Positions 33,806 through 43,126 of a stretch of DNA of 64,000 bases are shown piece after piece. Each line of letters begins with the position of its first letter. The stretch's first letter is position 1. Both the position numbers and the translations under genes were made by a program. Below the pieces are notes generated by a model that was not told the origin of the DNA, searched no databases, and saw only the letters and a program-made list of their open reading frames with translations. Origin of the DNA: Dactylosporangium sp. AC04546 (GTDB taxonomy: Bacteria; Actinomycetota; Actinomycetes; Mycobacteriales; Micromonosporaceae); the NCBI RefSeq assembly GCF_022095675.1, contig NZ_JAHYSG010000045.1, positions 1-64,000 on the forward strand. Reading direction: 5' to 3'.

Positions 33806-36783
33806 ATCTCGGCGGGCACGTCTTTGCCGAGCGACCGGATCTCCGCGGCGAGGAGGTGCTCAAACGCCGGCACCTCGGCGTGGTCCAGCATTCGGACGCA
33901 CTCCGACGCCTCACGCACCAGCCGCTCGACCACCCGGACGTCGCCGGCCCGGACGTAGGTCGCCGCCGTGATCCGCGCGACGATCGCCGGCGCGGGGTCG
34001 CTCAAATTCTCGAGCCGGCCGACGTAGGCCACGAGCACGTCGGCGACCGCTCGCGGCCCGAACAGCATCTGGTCGCGCTCCAGGTGCGCGAGCAGCGGGA
34101 CCAGGACCCGGCCGGGAAGGTTGCCGAACGCAAACCGATAGGCGCCCAACAGCCCGTCCGACCTTGCGGCCGACCGCGGGGCGAGCATCACTTCCAGGAG
34201 CGCGCCGAGGGCCAGTCCCATCGCACGATCGTTGTGCCGGGGTCCGACGCTGGTGCCGACGTGTCGCCAGAACGGCGCCGCGCCCTCGGCGAGCACCCGC
34301 AGGAGGCCGGAGTCCCCGCGAAACGCGGCCTCCAGCAGCCACTGGCCCACGAGGCTCTGGGTGGGCACGTCGACGTCGACGTCGGCGTCCTGGTCCGCCC
34401 AGTAGAACACCTCAGGCAGCGCGATCGTGTCATCGGCGACGAGGTCCAGGACGATGTCGTCGACGGCCACCCTGGCCCGGAGCGTCAGGTACAGGCTGCG
34501 CCACTCGTCCGCTGACAGCTGGCTCTCCCACAGCAGCGTGTGCGACCGCCACCCGGCAACCAGGTCGCTGACATACACGCCGCGCGGGCTGAGCATGACG
34601 ACCAGCAGCACCAGGTTCGCCGAGAACGCGGCGTGCCGGGCGGCCGCGGGGCGGCGAACCGGCTCGTAGTCCGACAGCGACCAGGTCGTCTGCGGGAAGG
34701 CCGCATGGCGCAGGAGGTCCAGGGCCAGACGGCGGCACCCGTCCCGGCGCTCGGCCGGAAGCTCCGCGAACAGCTCGGCGCAGAAGTCGAGGACCGGGCC
34801 GCGGGACGTCACGGCGGTGAAGGACAGGGATGCGTACAGGCGACCGGCGTCCAGCGGGCTCGGCGCCAGCCGACCGGCCTGGTACTCGCGGTCCTCTGCC
34901 AGCTCGGCCAGCCCCCGTACGATCGTGCGGGCCACCAGGAACTCACCGAAGGTGGCGTGCAGGAACTCGTAGGACTTCTCCGGGGCGCCGGTGTCGCGCC
35001 GGGCACGGGACTCGTGGATGAAGAAGAACCGGCCCACGAGCAGTTGCGCGGCCGTGAGAGGGCGGCCGGTCGCGCCGTCCCGCTGCGCCGGCCCGTCCAG
35101 CGCCAGCGCGGCGAGGTCACCGTCCAGCTGACGCTCGGTCACGACCTGGGCGCGGCGGTTGAACATCGACAGGGCGACGATCGCGAGGCGGCGGATCTCG
35201 CGTTCGACCGCCGCCGGCTCCCCGTCGTGCGCGGGCTGCTTGCGGAGTTCCCGGCGGGCGAAGTCGGCGAAGAGGCGCTCGTACAGCTCCGCGCCGGCCA
35301 GGCCGGCGGCGTCGCGCTGCAGGGCGTTGGCGCCGGCGTCGTACAGGGCGAGCATGAGCAGCAGGAGCGGCTGCCCGGCGAGGTCGCGGTAGCGCCGGGC
35401 GACCTCCGTCGGCAGCGGGGTCAGCGAGCGGGCGCCGAGCCCTGCGAGATTGGCGGCCGACCACACGTCGAGCCACCGGCCGATCTGTTCGTCGTCGAAC
35501 GGGTCGAGGCGCAGGACCACGCTGCCGGCCGGGACTCGGGCGCGGTCGGCGACCACGATGCGCGAGGTGACCACGACCACGACCGGCCGGCCCAGCTCGG
35601 CCTCCCGCTGCTGGAACGCGCGGATCTCCTCCAGGTAGTCGGCGCGGTTCACGCCGGTGGCCTGGAGCAGCTCGTCGAAGCCGTCGAGCAGCACGACCGG
35701 CAGGGCGCCGTCGCTGGACCGCACCAGTCGGGGCCAGCTGACGCGTTCGCCGGTCGCGCGGTGCACGGCGTGCTCGACCTGCTCCTGTACCGCGGCGTCG
35801 GCGGCGACCGTCCGCAGTTCGACGCGCACCGGCAGGAAGTCGGGCGCCGGCAGCCGGGCGGCGAGAATGCGGCTCAGCAGCGACTTGCCGGACCCCGGCT
35901 GGCCCAGCACGAGCAGCGGCGTTTCGGTTGCCTCCGACCCGGTCAGGTACCCGGCGAGGAACGCCTGGATGTCGGCGACGTCCACGGCGGAGGCCCACCA
36001 CTGCTCGGCCGCGACCGAGGAGCCGTCGGTGACCCGCCGCACCCGGCAGCGCGGGTTGACGTACAGCGCCTCCAGGGTCGGCATCGTCACGCCGCCGGGA
36101 AGGTCACCGACCTCGACGATCGGCCGGCCCAGGTCGGCCCGGTACCGGCGGGCGAGGTCGGCCCGGCCCGAGTCCGGACCGGCCAGGCGCCGCAGCAGCT
36201 CGCCCAGGCCGGCAAGACTGGTGTCCAGCTCGCCGATCCGATCGGTGGTGCCGGCGCCCCACACGGCGAACTCGGGGATCTCCGCGGCCAGCCGCCGGTA
36301 CGTGTCCCGGTACCGCGCGACGGCGGACCCGGCGATGCCGCGAATGGACGTGACGTCGAGGATGCCGTAGAAGGACATCAGCGCGTCGAGCACCGCCTCG
36401 AACGGCACAGCCGCCGACGGCAGCGGGACCTCGAGGTCCAGGAGCACCATCGAGAAGACGCCTTCGAATCCGTCGGCGGCCCGTCCGCCACGACGCCGGC
36501 CCACGTCTCCGCCGGCGATCCTCGCGAGGACCGCTTCGAGGTATGCCGTGACGACCAGGACGGTGTGGCCGGCCACCAGGCGCCTGGTGCGCTCGAACCG
36601 GTTCAGGCCGGTCAGGCCGGCGCCGAGCCCGCGCAGCACACCGTTGCCCCACCGTGCGCTTTCGTCGAACGGTGCGGCGAACTCGACGCGGTCCAGACGA
36701 TCGATCAGGGCGCTGCCGCTCGCGTCGAGCAGACGGACGGCGTCGGGATAGGTCGGTCCGGTGCGGATCGGCGGATACGACAC
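33736..36783 (-). CDS. NACHT-domain NTPase (NLR-related), candidate antiphage protein
   Basis: A 1015-residue STAND NTPase. The first 280 residues are helical and resemble the NACHT N-terminal helical domain of the NNH7 type. Walker A is LGQPGSGKS (about 291-299), Walker B VVLLDGFDELL (about 360-370) with the NACHT-type DGxDE, and sensor 1 VVVVTSR near 403. Winged-helix segments follow (YEFLHATFGEFLVARTIV). The last 400 residues are helical, without recognisable LRR, TPR or WD repeats, and probably form the sensor. Bacterial NACHT proteins are known phage-defence factors; the helical N-terminus would be the effector or an adapter. TACCGT lies 8 nt before GTG 36783. No second defence gene flanks it. 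Confidence 0.85.
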   Translation of the reverse strand: MSYPPIRTGPTYPDAVRLLDASGSALIDRLDRVEFAAPFDESARWGNGVLRGLGAGLTGLNRFERTRRLVAGHTVLVVTAYLEAVLARIAGGDVGRRRGGRAADGFEGVFSMVLLDLEVPLPSAAVPFEAVLDALMSFYGILDVTSIRGIAGSAVARYRDTYRRLAAEIPEFAVWGAGTTDRIGELDTSLAGLGELLRRLAGPDSGRADLARRYRADLGRPIVEVGDLPGGVTMPTLEALYVNPRCRVRRVTDGSSVAAEQWWASAVDVADIQAFLAGYLTGSEATETPLLVLGQPGSGKSLLSRILAARLPAPDFLPVRVELRTVAADAAVQEQVEHAVHRATGERVSWPRLVRSSDGALPVVLLDGFDELLQATGVNRADYLEEIRAFQQREAELGRPVVVVVTSRIVVADRARVPAGSVVLRLDPFDDEQIGRWLDVWSAANLAGLGARSLTPLPTEVARRYRDLAGQPLLLLMLALYDAGANALQRDAAGLAGAELYERLFADFARRELRKQPAHDGEPAAVEREIRRLAIVALSMFNRRAQVVTERQLDGDLAALALDGPAQRDGATGRPLTAAQLLVGRFFFIHESRARRDTGAPEKSYEFLHATFGEFLVARTIVRGLAELAEDREYQAGRLAPSPLDAGRLYASLSFTAVTSRGPVLDFCAELFAELPAERRDGCRRLALDLLRHAAFPQTTWSLSDYEPVRRPAAARHAAFSANLVLLVVMLSPRGVYVSDLVAGWRSHTLLWESQLSADEWRSLYLTLRARVAVDDIVLDLVADDTIALPEVFYWADQDADVDVDVPTQSLVGQWLLEAAFRGDSGLLRVLAEGAAPFWRHVGTSVGPRHNDRAMGLALGALLEVMLAPRSAARSDGLLGAYRFAFGNLPGRVLVPLLAHLERDQMLFGPRAVADVLVAYVGRLENLSDPAPAIVARITAATYVRAGDVRVVERLVREASECVRMLDHAEVPAFEHLLAAEIRSLGKDVPAEIYELAASEPSRFSNREDSEPGSA

Positions 36784-36831
36784 AGCATCCGACGGTATGC
36801 GGGACCGGCGCGGACTGGGTCACACCAACGG

Positions 36832-37566
36832 TCAGGACCTCGGGCGGTTGAGGTGGGTGGCCAGGGTGCCGTCGTCGCGGCGGCGGTGCCACAGTGTGGC
36901 GACCCGGTCGTCGAACTGCGGGCCCAGGCGGGAGAGGCGGTCGTGCACGGCGGCCTGGAGCTGCTCCTTCGTCAGGCGGTACGTGTCGGGCGGGACCGCG
37001 CGCGCCGCCCGCGTGGCGGTGGCCACGGCCTCGTCGAGCAGCGACTCCGGCGGGACCACCGTGTCGACGAACGGGGCGAGATCGGCCTCGAACGTGTCGC
37101 CGGTCATGATCTCCTCGTACGAGCCGACCGCGTGCCGGACGATTTCCATGGCGGCCGGTGGGAACGGGACGCCGACCAGGAGCTCGGTCACGCCGATGCG
37201 TGCGTCGCCGGCGGCCATCAGGCGGTGGTCGCAGGCGCAGACCAGCACGGCGCCGCCGGCGATCGCGTGGCCGTTGACCGCCGCCACGACCGGCTTGCCC
37301 GTGGTGAAGACCGCCAGGAAGGCGCGGGTCAGGGCCGGGAGGAGGGCGTCGACGTACTCCGGCGGGCCGTCGATGACGCGGCGCAGGTCGACGCCGGCCG
37401 AGAAGGAGCGCCCGGCACCGGTCAGCACGACCGCCCGGGCGTCGCCCGCATCGAGGGCGGTGAAGGTGTCGGTGATCGCGTCCAGAAGTTCGAGGTCGAG
37501 GGCGTTGACCTTGCCGTGCGCGAGGCGAACCACGGCGACGTCGCCGGCTTCGGTGAGTTCGATCAC
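36832..37566 (-). CDS. Enoyl-CoA hydratase/isomerase family protein
   Basis: A 244-residue crotonase-fold protein. The first oxyanion segment is GAGRSFSAGVDLRRV, and the second is GHAIAGGAVLVCACDHRLM. The catalytic Glu positions read TELLVGVPFP, where only one Glu is visible, so hydration may be weak or another crotonase reaction is used. The C-terminus is shorter than in hydratases with two Glu. GTG 37566 is chosen because TAGGGT lies 7 nt upstream; an in-frame GTG 9 nt earlier is the alternative. It acts on acyl-CoA, but there is no fatty-acid operon around it. Confidence 0.88.
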   Translation of the reverse strand: MIELTEAGDVAVVRLAHGKVNALDLELLDAITDTFTALDAGDARAVVLTGAGRSFSAGVDLRRVIDGPPEYVDALLPALTRAFLAVFTTGKPVVAAVNGHAIAGGAVLVCACDHRLMAAGDARIGVTELLVGVPFPPAAMEIVRHAVGSYEEIMTGDTFEADLAPFVDTVVPPESLLDEAVATATRAARAVPPDTYRLTKEQLQAAVHDRLSRLGPQFDDRVATLWHRRRDDGTLATHLNRPRS

Positions 37567-37608
37567 GCCCGTCACCCTACCCCTGACCTGCCGGTATGGT
37601 AGGCACCC

Positions 37609-38802
37609 GTGCTCACCGCGACCAAGATCGAGCAGCGGCCGCTGTCACTCGTCCCGCTCGGCGTCATGTTCTTCTTCGTCGGGCTGTCCGCGGCGGTCGT
37701 CGGGCCGTTCCTGTCGCTGTTCCTGAGCACGGCCGTGCACGCCGGCCCGGCGTTCGTCGCGGCGTTCCTGATCATCGGCCCGGTCAGCTCGGTGGTGTCG
37801 TCGACGGTCATCGGGCGGCTGTCGGACAAGCGGGCGATCCGGCGGCGGCTGCTGCTCATCGCGGCGGCGGCCGGCTGCACCGGCTCGGTGGTGACGGCGT
37901 TCGTCCGCGACTACTGGGTGCTCGTAGCGGTGGCCGTCACGCTCACCGCGGTCAGCGGTTCGCTGTTCCCGCAGTCGTTCGCCTACGCCCGCGAGGTGCT
38001 CCAGCAGAACGGCTCCACCCGCGCGGCCATGGCGATCAGCACGCTGCGGATGCTGTTCTCGATCGCCTGGGTGGCGGGCCCTCCGGTGGCGGCGGTGCTG
38101 CTCGAGGTCGGCAGTTTCCGGATGTTGTACCTCACCGCCGCGGCGATGTACGTGCTCGCCGGCGCGGTCGCGTTGGTCTGGCTGAAGGAGACGGGGCCGC
38201 CGCCCGGCCACCCGGACGCGGAGCGGCCCGCGCCGCTGCCGTCGGCGTCGCGCTTCACGGTGCTGCGCGTGGTCGCGGCGCTGACCGTCCTGCAGAGCGC
38301 GGGCGTGCTGGGCGTCCAGGCCATGTCACTGTTCGTCGGCCACGTCCTGCACGCCGACGTCAGCAACGCCGGCCTCATCCTGGGCTGGTGCGCCGCCCTG
38401 GAGATCCCGTTGATGCTCGCCTTCGGGGCCCTGTCGGCGAAGTGGGCCCTGCGCAACCTGATGGCCGTCGGCGCGGTGCTCGGCGCCGTCTACTACGCGC
38501 TGGTGACGGGCTCGTCGAGCACCTGGCAGGTGATGGCCCTGCAGCTGCTCAACGCGTGCTTCATCGCCGCGGTGGGCGGCCTGGGCATCTCCTACGTCCA
38601 GGAGCTCCTCCCGTCCCAACCGGGCCGCGCGGCGACCCTGGCCGGCAACGTGTTCCCGGTGGGGTCGATCCTGGCCGGCCCGCTGCTGGGCGTGGCCCAG
38701 CACCTCGGCTACCGCTGGGCATACGGCTTCGGCGCCGCCCTGTGCGCCGCCGGCCTGATCCTCCTGCTGACCACGCGCAGCCCGCGCACCGCGTCGGCCT
38801 GA
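37609..38802 (+). CDS. MFS transporter, sugar-efflux (SetA) type
   Basis: A 397-residue protein with twelve predicted helices. The loop after TM2 is GRLSDKRAIRRRLLL, and the second-half start VVAALTVLQSAGVLGVQAMSLFV fits the sugar efflux transporter group, which exports sugars or related compounds. TATGGT lies 8 nt before GTG 37609 and there is no ribosome site. It is divergent from the enoyl-CoA hydratase with 42 bp between starts. The substrate is not evident. Confidence 0.87.
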   Translation: MLTATKIEQRPLSLVPLGVMFFFVGLSAAVVGPFLSLFLSTAVHAGPAFVAAFLIIGPVSSVVSSTVIGRLSDKRAIRRRLLLIAAAAGCTGSVVTAFVRDYWVLVAVAVTLTAVSGSLFPQSFAYAREVLQQNGSTRAAMAISTLRMLFSIAWVAGPPVAAVLLEVGSFRMLYLTAAAMYVLAGAVALVWLKETGPPPGHPDAERPAPLPSASRFTVLRVVAALTVLQSAGVLGVQAMSLFVGHVLHADVSNAGLILGWCAALEIPLMLAFGALSAKWALRNLMAVGAVLGAVYYALVTGSSSTWQVMALQLLNACFIAAVGGLGISYVQELLPSQPGRAATLAGNVFPVGSILAGPLLGVAQHLGYRWAYGFGAALCAAGLILLLTTRSPRTASA

Positions 38803-38824
38803 CCGCCGGGCAGGCGACCCCGCT

Positions 38825-39631
38825 TCAGCAGGTCGACGACGCCGAGGGCAGCGCCGAGACGACGCCCGCCGGGACGGTCGACGCCGTCGGCGACGGCTCG
38901 GCCGAGGGCGACGCCGACGGGGATGGCGACGCCTCCGGGCCGTACAGGGCGACCTGCGTCTGCTGGAAGTCCGACGAGCCGGAGGTCAGGCCGGGGACGA
39001 CCGCCTGGTGGCCGTGCACGTCGGTGATCCGCAGCGTCACCGGCGCCGCGACCTGGCCGGACGGGCCCGTCCACACGTTGTCGCTGCCGCGCTGCAGCGG
39101 GGTCCAGCCGGCCGGGGTCTGCAGCTCGACCGACGCCAGGGGGTTGCCGTGGTTGTCGACGACGGCCGTGAGCGACGAGCGGGACGTGCCGCCCTTGAGC
39201 TTGACGCGTAAGGGGGCGGTCAGGGCCGGGTCGCGGGCCGTGTCGTAGGTGATCGGGATGATGCCGGCGCTCAGGGCACCGATGCGGGCGAAGGCCGCCT
39301 TGCTCAGGTCGATCTTGCCGCGGGGGCACGACGGGCACTGGTCGACGACCTGGACCTGCACGGTGGTGCCGTTGGGGCCGGTCACGCTGAGATACGACCC
39401 GCAGGCGGCGCCGCCCGCATACTCGGCCGGGCCGATCGCCACGTAGGAGTCCGTCGACGGGGCGCCGAGGTTGCACATGCCGTTGCGGTTGGTGCTGTAG
39501 TAGGACGCCTTGCCGCTGATCGGGGCCGCGCAGGCCGCGTTGCCGCCGACCTGCGTCACGATGACGACGGTCAGCACGGCGGCGAGCAGCACGCCGGCGG
39601 AGGGGACAGCCCAGCGGAGATGGCGACGCAT
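38825..39631 (-). CDS. Secreted expansin-like protein with double-psi beta-barrel
   Basis: A 268-residue exported protein. The signal peptide or anchor is at about 8-28. The double-psi beta-barrel has ASYYSTNRNGMCNLG and VVDQCPSCPRGKIDLSKAAFARI, the last containing the expansin Asp. A second beta-sandwich domain like CBM63 follows (SLTAVVDNHGNPLASVELQ...WTPLQRGSDNVWTGP), then a Ser/Pro/Ala-rich tail ending in Cys. This is the bacterial EXLX1 arrangement. Expansins loosen cellulose or other wall polymers without hydrolysis. It may help contact with plants. It converges with the MFS gene across 22 bp. Confidence 0.85.
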   Translation of the reverse strand: MRRHLRWAVPSAGVLLAAVLTVVIVTQVGGNAACAAPISGKASYYSTNRNGMCNLGAPSTDSYVAIGPAEYAGGAACGSYLSVTGPNGTTVQVQVVDQCPSCPRGKIDLSKAAFARIGALSAGIIPITYDTARDPALTAPLRVKLKGGTSRSSLTAVVDNHGNPLASVELQTPAGWTPLQRGSDNVWTGPSGQVAAPVTLRITDVHGHQAVVPGLTSGSSDFQQTQVALYGPEASPSPSASPSAEPSPTASTVPAGVVSALPSASSTC

Positions 39632-39721
39632 GACGGCATCCTAGGCGGGAGGACCGACAGAACCGTGCGCACGGTTTGGCGGCGCCCGGATTGCCGGAAT
39701 CGCCGGGCGCCGCACCCGCGG

Positions 39722-40027
39722 TCAGGGCGCCGGGTCAGCCAGCGGCCAGCCGCCCGCCGCCAGCCGGGCCGAGACGCGGGCCACGTCCTCGTCCGACGGC
39801 TGCTGCAGTACCGCATCATTGATCATCTGCTCGATGTGCTCGACGGTGATCGGCTCGGCCGTGAGGATCGACCGGTCGGCGAGTGCCTGCGCGATGCTGT
39901 GCACCTCGACGTCCGTGAGCTTGCGGCGCAGCAACCCGAAGAGGGCCACGTAGTCCTGGCGCGGCACGCCGGCCGGGTACCCGGCGCGCAGCCAGTCCAC
40001 GACGCGGGTCAGGAAACTGGGTTCCAC
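39722..40027 (-). CDS. DUF3349 protein
   Basis: A 101-residue helical protein of the DUF3349 family. PPSFLTRVVDWLRAGYPAGVPRQDYVALFGLLRRKLT-type sequence and the EVHSIAQALADR helix are typical. It is the third gene of a block with a small membrane protein and pitA, the same order as Rv0543c, Rv0544c and pitA in mycobacteria. It starts 7 nt after the membrane protein's stop. Function unknown, perhaps tied to phosphate transport. Confidence 0.88.
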   Translation of the reverse strand: MEPSFLTRVVDWLRAGYPAGVPRQDYVALFGLLRRKLTDVEVHSIAQALADRSILTAEPITVEHIEQMINDAVLQQPSDEDVARVSARLAAGGWPLADPAP

Positions 40028-40034
40028 GAGCGCC

Positions 40035-40322
40035 TCACTTGTCCGCGATGGTCGGGAAGATGTGCTCGAAGCTCAGCGTCTTGCCGAGGCCGGACGCCAC
40101 GATGTACGTGATGCCCAGGGCGACACCGAGCAACACCACGGCGAAGCACAGCCAGCCGATCACCGTCCCGGCCGGCCGGGCCGGACGATCACCCACGGCC
40201 CCCGCACCGTAGGCCAGCGAGCGCACGCCGAGCGCGAACAGCGTCGGCAGGCCGGCACCCACGACCAGGCTGACGACCAGCACCTTCCAGACCTCTTGCA
40301 GTGCGAATCCGACATTGTGCAT
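40035..40322 (-). CDS. Small membrane protein of the pitA block (Rv0544c-like)
   Basis: A 95-residue protein with two clear helices (VLVVSLVVGAGLPTLFALGV and TVIGWLCFAVVLLGVALGIT) joined by a polar loop. It follows pitA by 14 nt and precedes the DUF3349 gene by 7 nt. The order and size match mycobacterial Rv0544c. It may be an accessory subunit of the phosphate transporter. It has no characterised homologue that I can name. Confidence 0.83.
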   Translation of the reverse strand: MHNVGFALQEVWKVLVVSLVVGAGLPTLFALGVRSLAYGAGAVGDRPARPAGTVIGWLCFAVVLLGVALGITYIVASGLGKTLSFEHIFPTIADK

Positions 40323-40336
40323 ACGAGCCGTCCTTC

Positions 40337-41527
40337 TCAACGAGCCATGCCGGCCCAGTCTTCGTTGACGTTGGTGTGGTCGACCGGCTGGCGGCGCGAG
40401 CGCAGGTACATGTACCCGGCCAGCAGCAGCATGACGACGAAGTCGACGAGCGCCCCGGCCAGCCCGCCGATGACGTGCGCCAGCCCCCACATGACGGCGC
40501 CGACGAGCGCCGCCGCGGGCAGCGTGGTCAGCCAGGCGAGCACCATGCGGCCGGCGACCGCCCAGCGCACCAGCGCGCCCCGTTTGCCGACGCCGGTGCC
40601 GAGGATCGAGCCGGTGGCCACGTGCGTCGTCGAGAGCGCGAACCCGAGATGGCTGGAGACGAGGATGACGGCGGCGGAGCCGGACTCGGCCGCCATGCCC
40701 TGCGGCGGGGCGATCTCGACGAGACCCTTGCCCACGGTCCGGATGATGCGCCAGCCGCCGAGATAGGTGCCGAGCGCGATGGCGAGCGCGCAGGCGGCCT
40801 TCACCCAGAACGGGATGCTCTTGGTGTCGGTCCAGTCGCCGGTGGCGATCAGGGCGAGGGTGATCACGCCCATGGTCTTCTGGGCATCGTTGGTACCGTG
40901 GGCCAGCGACACCAGCGACGCGCTGCCGATCTGGCCCCAGCGGAAGCCGTTGTCCGTGAACCGCTGGGCCACGCCCACGGTGACGTGGTAGATGAGCCAC
41001 GTGCCGGTCGCGGCGACGATGCCGGCGATGATCGGCGACATGAACGCCGGCAGGAGGACCTTGCCGACGAGGCCGTCGAGCCCGGTGCCGGTGCCGTTCC
41101 AGTTGACGCCGGACCACCCCAGCCCGGCGATGGTCGCGCCGACCAGGCCGCCGAAGAGGGCGTGCGACGAGCTCGAGGGCAGGCCGAGCAGCCAGGTCAG
41201 CAGGTTCCAGACGATGCCGCCGACGAGCCCGGCGAGGATGATGAGCAGCAGGTCGAAGCCGCCGTTGCCCAGCAGCTCCTCCTTGGGTGTCCCGTTCGAG
41301 TTCTGGATCTTCACCACCGCGTTGGTCACGGTCAGCGCGACCTCGACGGAGAGGAACGCACCGACGAGGTTCAGGACGCCGGACAGCAGCACGGCGACCC
41401 TCGGCCGCAGCGCACGGGTCGCGATGGAGGTGGCCATCGCGTTCGCGGTGTCGTGGAACCCGTTCGTGAAGTCGAACCCGAGCGCCGTCACGATCACCAA
41501 GACCAAGATCACGGTGGTCTCTGTCAC
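40337..41527 (-). CDS. pitA: Low-affinity inorganic phosphate transporter PitA
   Basis: A 396-residue PiT-family proton/phosphate symporter with about ten helices. The two family signatures are visible: GFDFTNGFHDTANAMATSIATRA near the N-terminus and SLAHGTNDAQKTMGV in the second half. It imports phosphate or metal-phosphate. GTG 41527 is preferred since GACGAT lies 6 nt upstream; TTG 41530 is one codon earlier. The two small downstream genes are probably cotranscribed. I found no PhoP box in the 360 bp upstream. Confidence 0.93.
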   Translation of the reverse strand: MTETTVILVLVIVTALGFDFTNGFHDTANAMATSIATRALRPRVAVLLSGVLNLVGAFLSVEVALTVTNAVVKIQNSNGTPKEELLGNGGFDLLLIILAGLVGGIVWNLLTWLLGLPSSSSHALFGGLVGATIAGLGWSGVNWNGTGTGLDGLVGKVLLPAFMSPIIAGIVAATGTWLIYHVTVGVAQRFTDNGFRWGQIGSASLVSLAHGTNDAQKTMGVITLALIATGDWTDTKSIPFWVKAACALAIALGTYLGGWRIIRTVGKGLVEIAPPQGMAAESGSAAVILVSSHLGFALSTTHVATGSILGTGVGKRGALVRWAVAGRMVLAWLTTLPAAALVGAVMWGLAHVIGGLAGALVDFVVMLLLAGYMYLRSRRQPVDHTNVNEDWAGMAR

Positions 41528-41887
41528 CAACCGATCGTCACGCGAAACCGTCGGAGGCGAAGATCGGAGCCGGAACTGTTTCCCTGCGGTTTCCCCGCCG
41601 TTCAGACCGCCTGTCCCGGCACGGGACCAGCTACAACGCAGCGCGTGGGCGAGCCGATCCGGTCCGCCGGCTCCGGTGCCACGACCACCTCGGCGATCCT
41701 GCTCCCGGGTGATACGGAGGAGGCGTTCCGGGCCGCCGGGGTCAAAGCAAAGCGCGGCCCCGTCACTCGTCGCGGGTGAGCCGCTGCCCGCCGGGACGCC
41801 GCCGCGAGGCTGGTGGGGTGAGCCCTACCACCAAGTCACCGGCAGACCGGATCGATGGCGGTCACGCCACGCCATAGCGTGCGGTAC
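41528..41887. other. 360-bp intergenic region
   Basis: This lies between the divergent pitA and lipase genes. It carries the GACGAT -10 of pitA on the minus strand (41539-41534) and the TAGCGT -10 of the lipase (41875-41880). I see no gene, strong dyad or repeat between them; the few short frames have no ribosome site and no family resemblance. Confidence 0.5.
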
Positions 41888-43084
41888 ATGAGAAATCTCA
41901 AGCGCATCGTCCTCTGTGGACTGTTGCTCGCGGGCGGGCTCGGGCTGAGCGCCGCCGGTGGGAGCGGCGCCGCGGCCGCGCGGGAGGGCCGTGGTGACGT
42001 GGTGGCCGTGCAGCGGCTGCGTCCCCTCGACACCGCCGACGCGGCGCGGGCCGAGCTCGCCCGGGCCGAGTTCGACACCGGCGCCGCACGGTTCGGCGTC
42101 GACATGTACCAGGTCGTGTACCGCACGGTCGACCCCGTCGGGAGGCCGACCGTCGCCAGCGGGCTGCTCGCGCTGCCCCGCTCGGGCGAGCGGCAGCTGC
42201 GGGTCGTGTCGTACACGCACGGCACCGAGCTCAACCGCACCGACGCGCCGTCGATGTGGCGCGACGGCTGGTCGGTGGGGCCCGCCATCACCTACGCCTC
42301 GGCCGGGTTCGCGGCCGTGGCACCCGACTACCTGGGCATGGGCCTCGGCCCGGGCCCGCACCCGTACCTGCACCTGCCGTCGGAGACGACCGCCTCGGTG
42401 GACATGCTGCGCGCGGCCCGCACGGTCGCGGCGGAGCAGGGCCGCACGCTGCGGCGCGAGGTGTACGTCACCGGCTTCTCCCAGGGCGCCAGCGCGGCGA
42501 CGGCGCTGGGCAAGGCGCTGCTGTCCGGCGCCGACCCGTGGTTCCGGCTCGGTGCCCTGGCGCCGATCTCGGGCGCCTACGACCTGCGGGGGGTCGAACT
42601 GCACGCCCTGCTCACCACGGTGCCGTGGCCGTACGACGTCGGCTACCTCGGCTACCTGCTGGTCGCCTGGAACCGCCTGCACGACCTGCCGGGCTTCTTC
42701 GACCCCGGCTACGCCGGCCGTGTGGACGCCCTCTACGACGGCGTGCACACCGGCGACGACCTGGTCCAGACCCTGCCCCAGTCGCCGGCCGAGCTGCTGT
42801 CGGAGGAGGGCCTGGCCCAGCTGGAGGCGCCGACGGGCCGGTTCGCCGAGGCCCTCGCCGAGCACGACGCCTCCTGCACCGGGCACCGGTTCGCCGTGCC
42901 GACGCGGTTGTTCGCGGCGCGCACCGACGAGCAGGTGCCGGTGACGAACTCGGAGCACTGTGCGGCGGTACTGCGGGCGCCGGTCGTCGACACCGGAACC
43001 CTGCAGTACCAGGGATCGGTGCATCTCGGCTCGAACATCGCCGGCACCGCCCAGGCGGTGCGCTGGTTCGCGCAGCTCGGCTGA
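41888..43084 (+). CDS. Secreted alpha/beta hydrolase (LIP-type lipase)
   Basis: A 398-residue exported hydrolase. The signal peptide covers about residues 1-30, with a cut near GAAAA-RE. The nucleophile Ser198 is in YVTGFSQGASA, the GxSxG motif. PDYLGMGLGPGPHPYLH and the late VHLGSN (His) suit the secretory lipase family. It probably cleaves triglycerides or other esters outside the cell. TAGCGT lies 7 nt before ATG 41888, so the mRNA should be leaderless. Confidence 0.87.
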   Translation: MRNLKRIVLCGLLLAGGLGLSAAGGSGAAAAREGRGDVVAVQRLRPLDTADAARAELARAEFDTGAARFGVDMYQVVYRTVDPVGRPTVASGLLALPRSGERQLRVVSYTHGTELNRTDAPSMWRDGWSVGPAITYASAGFAAVAPDYLGMGLGPGPHPYLHLPSETTASVDMLRAARTVAAEQGRTLRREVYVTGFSQGASAATALGKALLSGADPWFRLGALAPISGAYDLRGVELHALLTTVPWPYDVGYLGYLLVAWNRLHDLPGFFDPGYAGRVDALYDGVHTGDDLVQTLPQSPAELLSEEGLAQLEAPTGRFAEALAEHDASCTGHRFAVPTRLFAARTDEQVPVTNSEHCAAVLRAPVVDTGTLQYQGSVHLGSNIAGTAQAVRWFAQLG

Positions 43085-43126
43085 ACCGGGCTGCGGGCTT
43101 CACGCCCACGCCGTAAGATCGACGGA

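Noticed and set aside
34540..37602. Long open plus-strand frame opposite the NACHT and enoyl-CoA hydratase genes
   Set aside because: It spans two genes on the other strand and shows only Arg/Gly/Val-rich antisense composition.
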